Source of the DNA: CAZJCK01 sp964544635
GTDB lineage: Bacteria; Zixibacteria; MSB-5A5; GN15; FEB-12
Reading direction: 5' to 3'
Assembly: GCA_964544635.1 (NCBI GenBank)
Contig: CAZJCK010000044.1
Span: 1 to 29,513, forward strand
DNA length: 29,513 nucleotides
Part shown: positions 15,835-24,873 of the stretch, piece after piece
Position numbering within the stretch: position 1 is the stretch's first letter
Layout: each line of letters opens with the position of its first letter
Made by a program: the position numbers and the translations under genes
The notes under the pieces: model-generated
Seen by the model: the letters and a program-made list of their open reading frames with translations, nothing else
Told to the model about the DNA's origin: nothing
Databases searched by the model: none

Positions 15835-16850
15835 CAGGCGGACCGTTCATCGACGCTTGCTTCGGTCGCAACAAAGACCGCATCCCGGTTTGGGTAATGC
15901 GCCAGGCCGGTCGCTACCTGCCGGAGTATCGGGCGGTGCGCGAGAAGGCATCCTTCCAGGAGTTGTGCCGTTCACCGGAGCTGATTGCCGAAGTGGTGCA
16001 TCAGCCGATCGAACGGTTCGGCTTCGATGCCGCCATCGTCTTTTCCGACATCCTCACGGTGCTCGAACCGATGGGCATGAAGGTTGAGTTTCCCGACGGC
16101 GGCCCGCGTATCACCAATCCAATCGAGTCGCCGGATGATGTCGACAAACTAACGGATATCGATGCAGAGCACGATCTTTCGTTCGTTCTCGACGGTTTTC
16201 GCGCCATCAAGAAGCGTCTGCCCGACACCCCGCTGATCGGATTCGTCGGCTCACCGTTCACGCTTTCCTGTTACATGATTGAAGGCAAGGGGTCGAAGAC
16301 ATTTGACAAGGCGCGACGATTCCACTATGAACATCCCAGGGCCGGCGCGAAGCTGATACAGCTTCTGGCCGAAGTGTTGGCGAAGTACCTGGTCGCACAG
16401 GTCAAGGCGGGCGCCGACGCGCTCCAGTTGTTTGAAAGCTGGGGTGGTGTGCTGTCCCGGCAGAGTTTTCAGAAACTGTCGATTGAACCGGCCGGCCGTA
16501 TTTTTGACGCCCTCAAATCGACCGGTGTGCCGCGTATATACTTCGTGAACAACCTGGCGCCGTATGTCGATCGCGTCGCGACCGTCGACTGTGAGGTCGT
16601 GGGCGTCGACTATCGGATGGACCTGGCGCGGGCGGCCAGGACACTCAGCGGCAAAGCGGTACAGGGCAACCTCGATCCGTCGCTTTTGTTCGCCGGGCCG
16701 GATGAAACAAGAACCGCGACACGGAAGATACTCGACAGTCTTGAGTCGCACGACAACGTAATATTTAATCTCGGTCACGGCATCCAGCCGAAGGCGCCGA
16801 TTGAGTCGGTGACGGCTCTCGTCGAGACCGTGCATGCCTACAGGGGATAA
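15825..16850 (+). CDS. hemE: Uroporphyrinogen decarboxylase
   Basis: Removes four carboxyl groups from uroporphyrinogen III to give coproporphyrinogen III. 341 residues. The substrate-binding signature VMRQAGRYLPEYRAVR includes Arg26, FDAAIVFSDILTVLEPMG carries the catalytic Asp, and GFVGSPFTLSCYMIEGKGSK and FNLGHGIQP are conserved. A strong AAGGAGG ribosome-binding site sits inside the end of hemL, which the gene overlaps by 10 nt. Confidence 0.97.
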   Translation: MGITGGPFIDACFGRNKDRIPVWVMRQAGRYLPEYRAVREKASFQELCRSPELIAEVVHQPIERFGFDAAIVFSDILTVLEPMGMKVEFPDGGPRITNPIESPDDVDKLTDIDAEHDLSFVLDGFRAIKKRLPDTPLIGFVGSPFTLSCYMIEGKGSKTFDKARRFHYEHPRAGAKLIQLLAEVLAKYLVAQVKAGADALQLFESWGGVLSRQSFQKLSIEPAGRIFDALKSTGVPRIYFVNNLAPYVDRVATVDCEVVGVDYRMDLARAARTLSGKAVQGNLDPSLLFAGPDETRTATRKILDSLESHDNVIFNLGHGIQPKAPIESVTALVETVHAYRG

Positions 16851-16855
16851 AGACA

Positions 16856-18253
16856 ATGACCGGCACCGACACTGCAACCCGGGTACCGACAGAACTGCTG
16901 AAGAAATACGACTATCCGGGACCGCGCTATACCAGTTACCCGACGGTGCCGGTCTGGTCTGACGAAGTATCGGCGAAACATTACTTTGGCGCATTGTCGG
17001 CGGCCGGCACACGCGCCGACCAGCCGTTGTCACTGTATCTGCACATCCCGTTCTGCGAACGTCGCTGCTTCTACTGTGGCTGCAACACCTGCATCATCAA
17101 CAACCGCGACGGCGTACTGCGCTATCTTGAAACCCTTACTACCGAGATGGATGCAGTCTGCAGGCATCTGGACAAACGTCGCACCATCAGCCAATTGCAC
17201 TTCGGCGGCGGTACGCCGACTTACCTGACGATCGACGAGATGGCGTTGCTGCTCGATCGCATCGAGGAACGGTTCAGTTTTCTGGAAAGGGTTGAGCGTT
17301 CCATCGAAGTGGATCCGCGGGTGACCACCGGTGAACAGATCGATTTTCTGGCACGTCGTGGTTTCAACCGATTGTCACTCGGCGTCCAGGACCTCGATCC
17401 GCAGGTGCAGGGAGCCATCGGGCGTGTCCAGCCTGTTGAAATGGTACAGCAGATGATGGAGCATGGCCGCCGGGTCGGATTCGACGGCATCAATTTTGAC
17501 CTGATCTACGGCCTGCCGCTCCAGACTGCCACCAGTTTCGCGGCGACGCTGGACCGAGTCATTGAGATGCGACCGGACCGCCTGGCTGTTTATTCCTTCG
17601 CCTACCTGCCGCAGGCAAAGGCGCACCAGGCGAGGATTGAGCCCGATGATCTGCCGCCCACCGAAGAAAAGTATCGCCTGTTTGCGACGGCCATCGAGAA
17701 GCTGACCGCCGCCGGCTATCGCCAGATAGGCATGGATCATTTTGCACTGCCGGATGATGAGCTGTCGCGCGCCCAGGTCGACGGTCGGTTGCACCGGAAT
17801 TTCATGGGCTACACGGTCCAGAGCGCCGATGAAATGATCGGGCTGGGGATGTCGAGTATCGGCTATGTCGACAACGCCTTCTTCCAGAACGTATCACGAC
17901 TCGGCGCCTACAACGATGCGGTCGAAAGCGACGGCGTGGCTGTCTTCCGCGGTATGCAGCTGTCGGACGACGACCTGCTGCGCCGCCACCTGATCACGCA
18001 GCTCATGTGCAACTTTCGGCTCGACAAGAACGATTTGAAGAAGCACTTCTCGGTCGATTACGACTCGACCTTTGCCGAAGAGGATCCCAAACTGCAGCGG
18101 TTCATCGACGACGGATTCCTGGAGCGCACGGCTGACGGCCTCGCGGTCACGCCGGTCGGTCGCACCTTCGTACGCAACATTGCCATGATCTTCGACAGCT
18201 ATCTCAAGTCGGACAAACAGAAGACCAGGGCGACCTTCTCCCGTACCATCTGA
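16856..18253 (+). CDS. hemN: Oxygen-independent coproporphyrinogen III oxidase (radical SAM)
   Basis: Oxidatively decarboxylates coproporphyrinogen III to protoporphyrinogen IX without oxygen. 465 residues. The CxxxCxxCxC cluster (Cys67, Cys71, Cys74, Cys76) in PFCERRCFYCGCN is that of true HemN; the HemW look-alikes lack the fourth Cys. LHFGGGTPTYL, the SIEVDPR segment, LSLGVQDLDPQVQ and a C-terminal HemN-type winged domain are present. The RYTSYPTVPVW N terminus is also HemN-specific. It starts 5 nt after hemE. Confidence 0.96.
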   Translation: MTGTDTATRVPTELLKKYDYPGPRYTSYPTVPVWSDEVSAKHYFGALSAAGTRADQPLSLYLHIPFCERRCFYCGCNTCIINNRDGVLRYLETLTTEMDAVCRHLDKRRTISQLHFGGGTPTYLTIDEMALLLDRIEERFSFLERVERSIEVDPRVTTGEQIDFLARRGFNRLSLGVQDLDPQVQGAIGRVQPVEMVQQMMEHGRRVGFDGINFDLIYGLPLQTATSFAATLDRVIEMRPDRLAVYSFAYLPQAKAHQARIEPDDLPPTEEKYRLFATAIEKLTAAGYRQIGMDHFALPDDELSRAQVDGRLHRNFMGYTVQSADEMIGLGMSSIGYVDNAFFQNVSRLGAYNDAVESDGVAVFRGMQLSDDDLLRRHLITQLMCNFRLDKNDLKKHFSVDYDSTFAEEDPKLQRFIDDGFLERTADGLAVTPVGRTFVRNIAMIFDSYLKSDKQKTRATFSRTI

Positions 18254-18264
18254 GGATCCGTAGC

Positions 18265-19224
18265 ATGCCTGCGACCACCAACAAACTCGGTATCATGCTG
18301 CTGGCAATGGGCGGGCCGGAATCGACAGCCGATATTCGCGACTACCTCTATAATATTTTTTCGGATCGGAGTATCATACGCCTCCCCGGCGGACCGCTGA
18401 TCCAGAAGCCGTTCGCGCGCATGATATCCCGCTTCCGCAGCAAGGGTGTAGTCAGTCATTACAATCTTATCGGCGGCAGTTCGCCACTGTATCGCTGGAC
18501 CCGCGCCCAGGCCGACCTTGTTGAGGAGCGGCTCGAGTCCGAGTATGGAGCAGCGTGCTATGTGGGCATGCGTTACTTCAGACCGATGATCCCCGATGCG
18601 ATTGAGCAGGCGGCCGGCGACGGTTGCACCGAGCTTTGCTTTCTGCCGATGTATCCGCAATTCTCGAAGGCCACCACCGGGTCGTCGTTCGAACAGGCTC
18701 GGCAGGCGATTGCACGGCTCACCGGCATCGCGACGCATTTCATCGACGACTTTCATGATGATGACGGCTACATCCGGTTGCTGCGTCGCTACATAGCGGA
18801 ACATATCGAGGAATCCGAGACACTGGTCTTCTCGGCGCACTCACTGCCACAGAAGTTTGTCGACGAAGGCGATCCGTATGTCGACCAGATCCGCCGCACC
18901 GCCGAACTGGCGGCAGACGGTCGTGAGCATCACGTTACCTTCCAGAGTCGCACCGGCCCGGTCGACTGGGTGGGGCCGGATACGGTTGACGAATGCGGTC
19001 GCTTGCTCGACAATCCCGACTGCCGGTTGTTCATCGTCCCGATTGCGTTTGTGTGCGACCATATCGAGACGCTGTACGAACTCGATATCGAACTGCCGCA
19101 GTTGCTCGGTAAGGAGAAGGGTAAGCGGATCCGTCGCATGCCCATGTTTAACGATGATCCGCAGTTCGCTGAGGTGCTGGCAAGTGTCGTCAAGAGAGCG
19201 CTAGGAGTGCGAGTCGATGCTTGA
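18265..19224 (+). CDS. hemH: Ferrochelatase
   Basis: Inserts Fe2+ into the porphyrin. 319 residues. LLAMGGPES is the family start, followed by IGGSSPLYRWT, MRYFRPMIPDAI and LPMYPQFSKATTGSSF. The catalytic His192 is in FSAHSLPQKF, and the acidic metal-side residue Glu268 is in CDHIETLYELDIE. Because HemN is present and no HemQ/ChdC is seen, I read this as a protoporphyrin (not coproporphyrin) ferrochelatase; the sequence alone does not prove the substrate. It overlaps hemG by 8 nt. Confidence 0.95.
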   Translation: MPATTNKLGIMLLAMGGPESTADIRDYLYNIFSDRSIIRLPGGPLIQKPFARMISRFRSKGVVSHYNLIGGSSPLYRWTRAQADLVEERLESEYGAACYVGMRYFRPMIPDAIEQAAGDGCTELCFLPMYPQFSKATTGSSFEQARQAIARLTGIATHFIDDFHDDDGYIRLLRRYIAEHIEESETLVFSAHSLPQKFVDEGDPYVDQIRRTAELAADGREHHVTFQSRTGPVDWVGPDTVDECGRLLDNPDCRLFIVPIAFVCDHIETLYELDIELPQLLGKEKGKRIRRMPMFNDDPQFAEVLASVVKRALGVRVDA

Positions 19225-20590
19225 TGTTGCGATAATCGGCGGCGGCATCTCCGGCCTGAGTGCGCTGCACTTTCTCAGGCATCGGGCGCCACACCTCGAG
19301 GCCAAACTGTTCGAGGCCGACAAGCGCCTCGGCGGCACCATCGGCACCGACGTCGTCAACGGTTACAGTTTCGACTGGGGCCCCAACGGCTTTCTCGACC
19401 GCGAACCCCTCACGCTGCAGTTCTGTGAAGAGATCGGCCTGAACAACCGCCTCGAGCGGGCGAATCAGAATGTATCGAAGCGCTTCATCCTGCGTAAAGG
19501 CCGGTTGCGCGAGGTTCCGATGGCGCCGCCAAAGTTTCTCTTCTCCGACATACTCAGCTTGAAAGGCAAGGCGCGGGTCATGCTGGAGCCGATGGCCCGG
19601 AACCGTCCGGCCGATGTACTGGACGAGACGGTGTACGACTTCGTCCAGCGCCGCATCGGCACCGAGGCCGCCGACTACCTGGTGCAGCCGATGGTGTCGG
19701 GAGTGTATGGTGGTATCGCCGGGAAACTGTCGCTCAAATCCTGCTTTCCGATTATGCGCGAGATGGAGGATCAGTACGGTTCGCTGTTCAAGGCGATGAT
19801 CGCCAAGGCCAAAGCCGCCAAGAAGAAGGGCGGAAAATCAGGCGGCCCGTCGGGACCCGGCGGCTGGCTGACGTCCTTCCACGGTGGCCTCTACACCATG
19901 ATTGAGCAGTGCGAGGAGCGCTACGAGCAGTACATCAGGACCGGCTTCCCGGTAGCATCGCTGTACCGTACGGACAACGGCTATCGCATCGTCGGAGCGG
20001 ACGGTAGCGAGTTCGAGGCGCGAAAGGTCATTGTTGCAACTCCCGCCAACAACGCGTCTGAAATTACGGCGAAACTCTCTTCCCACCTGAGTGCACACCT
20101 GGCCGACATTCCATATGCGCCAATCGCCGTGATCTGCACGGGGTATGACAAGACCGCCGTGCGGCGTCAACTCGACGGCTTCGGTTTCCTGGTACCGAGC
20201 AAGGAGAACCGTCGCATCCTCGGAAGTATCTGGACGTCGTCGATCTTCGCCGACCGGGCGCCCGGCGGCAAGGTACAGTTCCGTACCATGATTGGCGGTG
20301 ACGGCGATCATGAGTCGTTGCAGCTTTCGGACGACGAACTGATTGAGATCGTCGCATCGGACCTCGGCGATATTGTCGGTCTCGAAGGCAAGCCGGAACT
20401 GGTCAAGATCTACCGCTGGGAGATGGGCATTCCCCAGTTTGTCGTCGGCCACGAGAAGAAGCTCGAGGCGATCGATCGTGAGCTGACACGGCTGGGCGAC
20501 ATTTATGTGACCGGCAATGCCTACCGGGGTATCAGCTTGAACGATTGTGTCAAACAGTCGCATCGTGTAGTCGAACAGATTCTCGCCTGA
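19217..20590 (+). CDS. hemG: FAD-dependent protoporphyrinogen oxidase (HemG/HemY type)
   Basis: Six-electron oxidation of protoporphyrinogen IX, normally with O2 as acceptor. 457 residues. An N-terminal Rossmann FAD site, AIIGGGISGLSALHFL, is followed by FEADKRLGGTIG and FDWGPNGFLDRE. The C terminus has YVTGNAYRGISLNDCVKQ, the second FAD-contact motif. This is the flavin amine-oxidase-like enzyme (B. subtilis HemY / eukaryotic PPOX type), not the flavodoxin-like E. coli HemG or membrane HemJ. A basic, glycine-rich insertion at about residues 196-215 (AKAAKKKGGKSGGPSG) precedes GGLYTM. It is the last gene of the haem operon. Confidence 0.94.
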   Translation: MLDVAIIGGGISGLSALHFLRHRAPHLEAKLFEADKRLGGTIGTDVVNGYSFDWGPNGFLDREPLTLQFCEEIGLNNRLERANQNVSKRFILRKGRLREVPMAPPKFLFSDILSLKGKARVMLEPMARNRPADVLDETVYDFVQRRIGTEAADYLVQPMVSGVYGGIAGKLSLKSCFPIMREMEDQYGSLFKAMIAKAKAAKKKGGKSGGPSGPGGWLTSFHGGLYTMIEQCEERYEQYIRTGFPVASLYRTDNGYRIVGADGSEFEARKVIVATPANNASEITAKLSSHLSAHLADIPYAPIAVICTGYDKTAVRRQLDGFGFLVPSKENRRILGSIWTSSIFADRAPGGKVQFRTMIGGDGDHESLQLSDDELIEIVASDLGDIVGLEGKPELVKIYRWEMGIPQFVVGHEKKLEAIDRELTRLGDIYVTGNAYRGISLNDCVKQSHRVVEQILA

Positions 20591-20616
20591 TCATTCTTCC
20601 GTCAATAAAAGTGGAC

Positions 20617-20635
20617 AGGGCGCCTGCGGCGCCCT
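20617..20635 (+). terminator. Perfect GC hairpin after the haem operon
   Basis: AGGGCGCC (20617-20624) pairs perfectly with GGCGCCCT (20628-20635) over a TGC triloop, 26 nt after the hemG stop. No T-run follows on the plus strand, so it is at best a U-less terminator or a 3'-end stabilising hairpin. It occupies the 85-nt gap before the next gene. Confidence 0.45.
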
Positions 20636-20675
20636 ATGTTCCGCCTATGAACCGTGCACTCAGGGAGCTGACATA

Positions 20676-21443
20676 ATGGCAATGGTGTCACGATCCGCCA
20701 ATCCGGCCCTGAACGACAAGACGTTCCAGAAGCTGGCGCCGAGTACGACAGTGGGCGCGGAATCGATGACGATTGGCGGGACGGTCAATCGCACACTTAT
20801 TCTGCTGCTGCTTCTTATAGTCACTGCCGGCTGGACCTGGAGCATTGCGATATCGCTCCCTCCGGAGCAGGCCGCCGGTGCCGTCATGCCGTACATGCTG
20901 ATCGGTATTATCGGCGGGTTGATTGCGGCTCTGGTCACGGTCTTCAAGAAGGAATGGGCGGCCTTTACGGCGCCGATCTACGCGCTGCTCGAAGGACTCG
21001 CCATTGGCGGCATTTCAGCCATCTTCGAAAACCGCTTCCCCGGCATCGTCATGCAGGCTGTCGGCCTGACCTTCGGCGTGTTGTTCTCGCTCCTGTTCGC
21101 CTACCGCTCCGGCTTGATCAAGGTGACTGAGAACTTCCGGCTCGGCGTGGTCGCGGCCACCGGCGGCATATTCCTCGTGTACATGGCCAACTTCGTACTC
21201 GGCTTCTTTGGCGTCAACATGCCGTTCATTCACTCCAGCGGCATCTTCGGGATCCTGTTCTCCCTCGTGGTGGTCGTTATCGCCTCGCTGAACCTGGTGC
21301 TGGACTTCGACTTCATCGAAAAAGGGGCCGAGCACGGTGCCCCCAAATACATGGAGTGGTACGGCGCCTTCGGCCTTATGGTCACCCTGATCTGGCTCTA
21401 CCTTGAGCTGCTGCGGCTGTTGTCGAAGCTGCGATCGCGTTAG
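20676..21443 (+). CDS. Bax inhibitor-1/YccA family membrane protein
   Basis: 255 residues with seven hydrophobic segments after a cytoplasmic N terminus. SANPALNDKTFQ is the typical NPxL...F start of the YetJ/YccA-like bacterial group. FTAPIYALLEGLAIGGISAIFE is the conserved middle helix, and SLNLVLDFDFIEKGAEHG carries the acidic residues that form the pH- and Ca2+-sensing pair in B. subtilis YetJ. Bacterial members behave as Ca2+ leak channels or as modulators of FtsH. The function here is unproven. It has no obvious link to the haem operon upstream. Confidence 0.9.
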   Translation: MAMVSRSANPALNDKTFQKLAPSTTVGAESMTIGGTVNRTLILLLLLIVTAGWTWSIAISLPPEQAAGAVMPYMLIGIIGGLIAALVTVFKKEWAAFTAPIYALLEGLAIGGISAIFENRFPGIVMQAVGLTFGVLFSLLFAYRSGLIKVTENFRLGVVAATGGIFLVYMANFVLGFFGVNMPFIHSSGIFGILFSLVVVVIASLNLVLDFDFIEKGAEHGAPKYMEWYGAFGLMVTLIWLYLELLRLLSKLRSR

Positions 21444-21517
21444 CCGACGGGTGAATCGGGGCTTGCCAGTCATCAGTCCAATGTGGATATTGTTGATCCA
21501 AACATTGTGAGCGACCC

Positions 21518-22348
21518 ATGAATAAGCGTGTATCTGAACAACTCCGCCTGATGGCGGTATTGGCGCATCCCGACGACGAATCGCTCGGCATGGGCGGTAC
21601 CCTGGCTCGCTATGCCGGCGAGGGCGTGGCCACGTCGCTGGTCTGCGCCACCCGCGGCGAGCGGGGCCGCTATTTCGACCATGAAGAACGTCCACCAATC
21701 GAAGAGGTGGCACGCACCCGGGAGAAAGAACTGCGCAACGCGGCGCTGGTACTTGGTATTCGCGAGGTCGCCTTCCTCGATTACATCGACAAGGATGTCG
21801 ACCGGGCTGATGCCCGGGAGGCGGTAGCACGTATCGCCGGACACATCCGTCGCCTGCGACCACAGGTCATACTCACCTTCGGTCCGGAGGGTGGCTACGG
21901 ACACCCCGACCATATCGCTATCAGCCAGTACACCGGCGCCGCCATCGTGGCCGCTGCCGATCCGACGTTTGACGATCAACGGCTCGGTACCGACGCACAG
22001 CCGCACGCTGTCGACAAACTGTACTATCTTGCCTGGACGAAACCGAAGTGGGATGCCTACCAGGCAGCGTTCAAGAAGCTGACGACCACGGTTGACGATA
22101 TCGAGCGCCGGGTTACTCCCTGGGAGGAGTGGGCCATTACCACCCGCATCGATACCTCGGCATACTGGGAGACCACCTGGCGGGCCATCAAATGTCATGA
22201 AACCCAACTCACCATTTACCGTAAGCTGGAAGAACTTGACGACGAGTACCACCGATCACTCTGGGGAACCAACGAATACTACCGTGCTTTCAGTCGTGTA
22301 AATGGAGGCCGTAACCTGGAAAGCGACCTGTTCGACGGCCTTCGCTGA
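21518..22348 (+). CDS. PIG-L family (LmbE-like) N-acetylglucosaminyl deacetylase
   Basis: 276 residues. Zinc site: AHPDDE at 16-21 (His17, Asp20) and GYGHPDH around 129-132 (His129, His132). This is the LmbE/PIG-L fold of enzymes that deacetylate GlcNAc-linked molecules such as mycothiol and bacillithiol precursors (MshB, BshB). ATRGERGRYF and RTREKELRNAALVLGI are typical of the MshB/Mca-like branch. No other thiol-biosynthesis gene is in the window, so the substrate is open. It ends 36 nt before the decarboxylase gene and may share its transcript. Confidence 0.9.
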   Translation: MNKRVSEQLRLMAVLAHPDDESLGMGGTLARYAGEGVATSLVCATRGERGRYFDHEERPPIEEVARTREKELRNAALVLGIREVAFLDYIDKDVDRADAREAVARIAGHIRRLRPQVILTFGPEGGYGHPDHIAISQYTGAAIVAAADPTFDDQRLGTDAQPHAVDKLYYLAWTKPKWDAYQAAFKKLTTTVDDIERRVTPWEEWAITTRIDTSAYWETTWRAIKCHETQLTIYRKLEELDDEYHRSLWGTNEYYRAFSRVNGGRNLESDLFDGLR

Positions 22349-22384
22349 ACAGGTCTGCAGTTCTGTTCTTTTTACTGGAGATAT

Positions 22385-23875
22385 ATGACCAGCCGCACCG
22401 CACCTATCAATCTGTCGTCGGATGAATTCCGCTCGGTCGGCCACGAGTTGATTGACCGGATCGCCGAACTGCTCGAGACCATCGCCGACCGACCGGTCAC
22501 TTCCGGCCTGGCGCCGGAAGAGGTTCGCGATCGCATCGACAGCCGCTTGCCGCTCCCGGATGCCGGCATGCCGGCGCCGGAGATCGTGGCGCGCACCACC
22601 GAGCTGCTGACTGAACTGTCACTGTATAACGGACACCCCCGCTTCGGCGGCTATATCACGTCGTCGCCGGCGCCGATCGGCATGCTGGCCGATCTGCTGG
22701 CAGCGGCGATCAACCCGAATGTGGGAGGATGGACCCTCTCCCCGGCAGCAACCGAAATTGAAGCCCAGACCGTACGATGGATCGCCGAACTGCTCGGTTA
22801 CCCGACCAACTGCGGCGGTCTCCTGGTCAGCGGTGGTAATATGGCCAACATCTCCTGTCTCATAGCCGCCCGCACCGCCAAGGCAGACTATAACATTCGT
22901 GAGCACGGCATGTACGCCAACGGTCGCATGCTGGTCTACGCCTCGAGCGAAACGCACACCTGGCTCCAGAAAGCGACCGACATGCTGGGGATGGGTACCG
23001 ACAGCATTCGCTGGATCGAGGTTGACTCGGCGCAGCGCATCGATCTTTCGGCCTTGCGCGCACAGGTTGAAGCTGATCGGGAGTCGGGCGACAAACCGTT
23101 TTGCGTCGTCGCCGGCGCCGGCACTGTCAGTACCGGTGTCATCGACCCCTTGTATGCCGTGGCTGAACTGTGCCGGGAGTTCGATCTGTGGATGCATGTC
23201 GACGGTGCGTACGGCGGCTTTGGTGCCGTGCTGCCGGAACTTGCCGACCTCTATCACGGGCTTTCGCGCGCCGACTCGATCGCGGTCGATCCACACAAGT
23301 GGCTCTATGCACCGCTCGAAGCGGGATGTGTGCTGGTGCGCGACGTCGACGCCCTGCGCAATGCCTTTTCGTATCATCCCGCCTACTACCATTTCGGCCA
23401 GGAGGCCACCAACTATGTCGACTTCGGCCCGCAGAATTCTCGCGGTTTCCGGGCGCTCAAAGTATGGATGAGCCTCAAACAGGTTGGTCGTAGCGGGTAT
23501 GAAGAGATGATCCGCGACGACTGCCGTCTGGCTCGACTCATGTATGATGAAGTGTCTCAGCTGGAGGAGTTCGACGCTCTGAGCTGCTCCCTCAGTATTG
23601 CCACCTTTCAGTTCGTACCGCCTGACCTGCGGGAGAAGCTGGCTGACAGTACCGTACACGACTACCTCAACGAGCTCAACACCGAAATCCAGGATCGCCT
23701 CGAGCGCAGCGGTGAGGCCTTTGTCTCCAATGCCGTGATCGGCGGACGCTACTGCCTGCGGATGTGCATAGTTAATTTCCGCACTTCGGAGGATGACATC
23801 AGGGCGATCGTCGAGATCATCCGGCGCCTCGGCCACAAAACCGATGCCGATCTGCGACCAGCCGACCTACGCTGA
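22385..23875 (+). CDS. PLP-dependent group II decarboxylase (aromatic amino acid / glutamate decarboxylase family)
   Basis: 496 residues. GHPRFGGYITSSPAPIGMLADLLAAAIN and LVSGGNMANI match the group II decarboxylase fold. SSETHTWLQKATDMLGMG holds the His that stacks on the cofactor, and WMHVDGAYGGF the Asp that binds the pyridine nitrogen. SIAVDPHKWLYAPLEAGC carries the PLP lysine, Lys305. Substrate (aromatic amino acid, aspartate, glutamate or similar) cannot be settled from these motifs. A GGAG ribosome-binding site lies 6 nt before the ATG. The 3' end overlaps the convergent DUF5996 gene by 9 nt. Confidence 0.9.
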   Translation: MTSRTAPINLSSDEFRSVGHELIDRIAELLETIADRPVTSGLAPEEVRDRIDSRLPLPDAGMPAPEIVARTTELLTELSLYNGHPRFGGYITSSPAPIGMLADLLAAAINPNVGGWTLSPAATEIEAQTVRWIAELLGYPTNCGGLLVSGGNMANISCLIAARTAKADYNIREHGMYANGRMLVYASSETHTWLQKATDMLGMGTDSIRWIEVDSAQRIDLSALRAQVEADRESGDKPFCVVAGAGTVSTGVIDPLYAVAELCREFDLWMHVDGAYGGFGAVLPELADLYHGLSRADSIAVDPHKWLYAPLEAGCVLVRDVDALRNAFSYHPAYYHFGQEATNYVDFGPQNSRGFRALKVWMSLKQVGRSGYEEMIRDDCRLARLMYDEVSQLEEFDALSCSLSIATFQFVPPDLREKLADSTVHDYLNELNTEIQDRLERSGEAFVSNAVIGGRYCLRMCIVNFRTSEDDIRAIVEIIRRLGHKTDADLRPADLR

Positions 23876-24775
23876 TTCCAGCTCGTGCCGCGGCCACCCG
23901 GCCAGGTCGGCGCCGGCCTGGTAGCTGCTCTGGAAGAATTCGAGGATGGCCGAACGGGGATTGTCAAGCGCACGGATATCCTCATACTTCAGGATTGCCA
24001 TCGAACCGCCGTTTTGCTCAACCCAGAATGCGCTGTCGGGCCGCAGCGACCGATCGCGCAAACCGTCCGGCTCCGGATGGGTATACGAGTAAAAGGCCGG
24101 TTCGGCGAGGTTGTCGTCACCGACCCAGAAACCGTGCGAGATCACTTCATGAGAATATGCCTCGCGTGTCACCGGGTCGGCTTCAGCAGAAACTTCGATC
24201 GCCTTACCTGAAAAGCGCGTGACTGCCAGGTCGAAGCTGTGCCAGAAGAAATGTACCGGGCTGCACTTGCCGACGAACCGGCCGCGAAATTCCCGAAAGA
24301 CCGGTTCGATGAACAAGAGAATGCGATGAAAGCGGCTGACATATGCCGCGTCGTACGATGCCGGTTCGGTATCCTCGCAAAACGGTACGTCGCTGCCCAC
24401 ACGTTGAGCATCAAACGGTTTTGGCAGTATACTGACGGCTACGTCTATTTCACCCAGACCGTCGAGTACCGCCTGGTAGAACGACGCCACCGACTGGTCA
24501 TGAAACGGCACCCGGAGGGTCTGGCCGTCGCTGCTGCACAGCAGAGCGTGGTGATCTATGAAGTCCAGCGTGATTTCAAACGAGCGATCGGCAAACGGAA
24601 TACTCCCCGTCGTCAGCCCTCGCGGTGAGACATACAGCGGCACATGCCACCAGTGATTGCTTTTCGGGTTGAGCGCCAGCCGTACTTTTCCTATGATCTG
24701 GCAGAAGAGATGGAGAGTGGTCTTGGTGTCGCGCCAGGAATCGAGCGGCAGCGAAGGTAATTCTGTTTTCGGCAT
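23867..24775 (-). CDS. DUF5996 family protein
   Basis: 302 residues. The order of conserved blocks fits DUF5996: LPSLPLDSWRDTKTTLHLF at the start, SNHWWHVPLYVSPRGLTT, the VHFFWHSFDLAVTRFSG block rich in aromatics and His, and GFWVGDD with AFYSYTHPEPDGL near the C terminus. No signal peptide or membrane helix is seen, so it is probably cytoplasmic. Family function is unknown. It is divergent from the DinB-family gene with 98 nt between the starts and tail-to-tail with the decarboxylase gene. Confidence 0.85.
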   Translation of the reverse strand: MPKTELPSLPLDSWRDTKTTLHLFCQIIGKVRLALNPKSNHWWHVPLYVSPRGLTTGSIPFADRSFEITLDFIDHHALLCSSDGQTLRVPFHDQSVASFYQAVLDGLGEIDVAVSILPKPFDAQRVGSDVPFCEDTEPASYDAAYVSRFHRILLFIEPVFREFRGRFVGKCSPVHFFWHSFDLAVTRFSGKAIEVSAEADPVTREAYSHEVISHGFWVGDDNLAEPAFYSYTHPEPDGLRDRSLRPDSAFWVEQNGGSMAILKYEDIRALDNPRSAILEFFQSSYQAGADLAGWPRHELESA

Positions 24776-24873
24776 TTCCGGAACTCCGGTATGGGGGTGC
24801 TCTGTTGTACGTGAAACTGATTCAATAACATCGGGTGGGGCCGCCGGTTCCGCCCGTCGAATCGAGGGATTTC

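Noticed and set aside
22619..23836. Minus-strand 405-codon frame opposite the PLP decarboxylase
   Set aside because: The plus-strand decarboxylase has catalytic motifs; the antisense frame has none.
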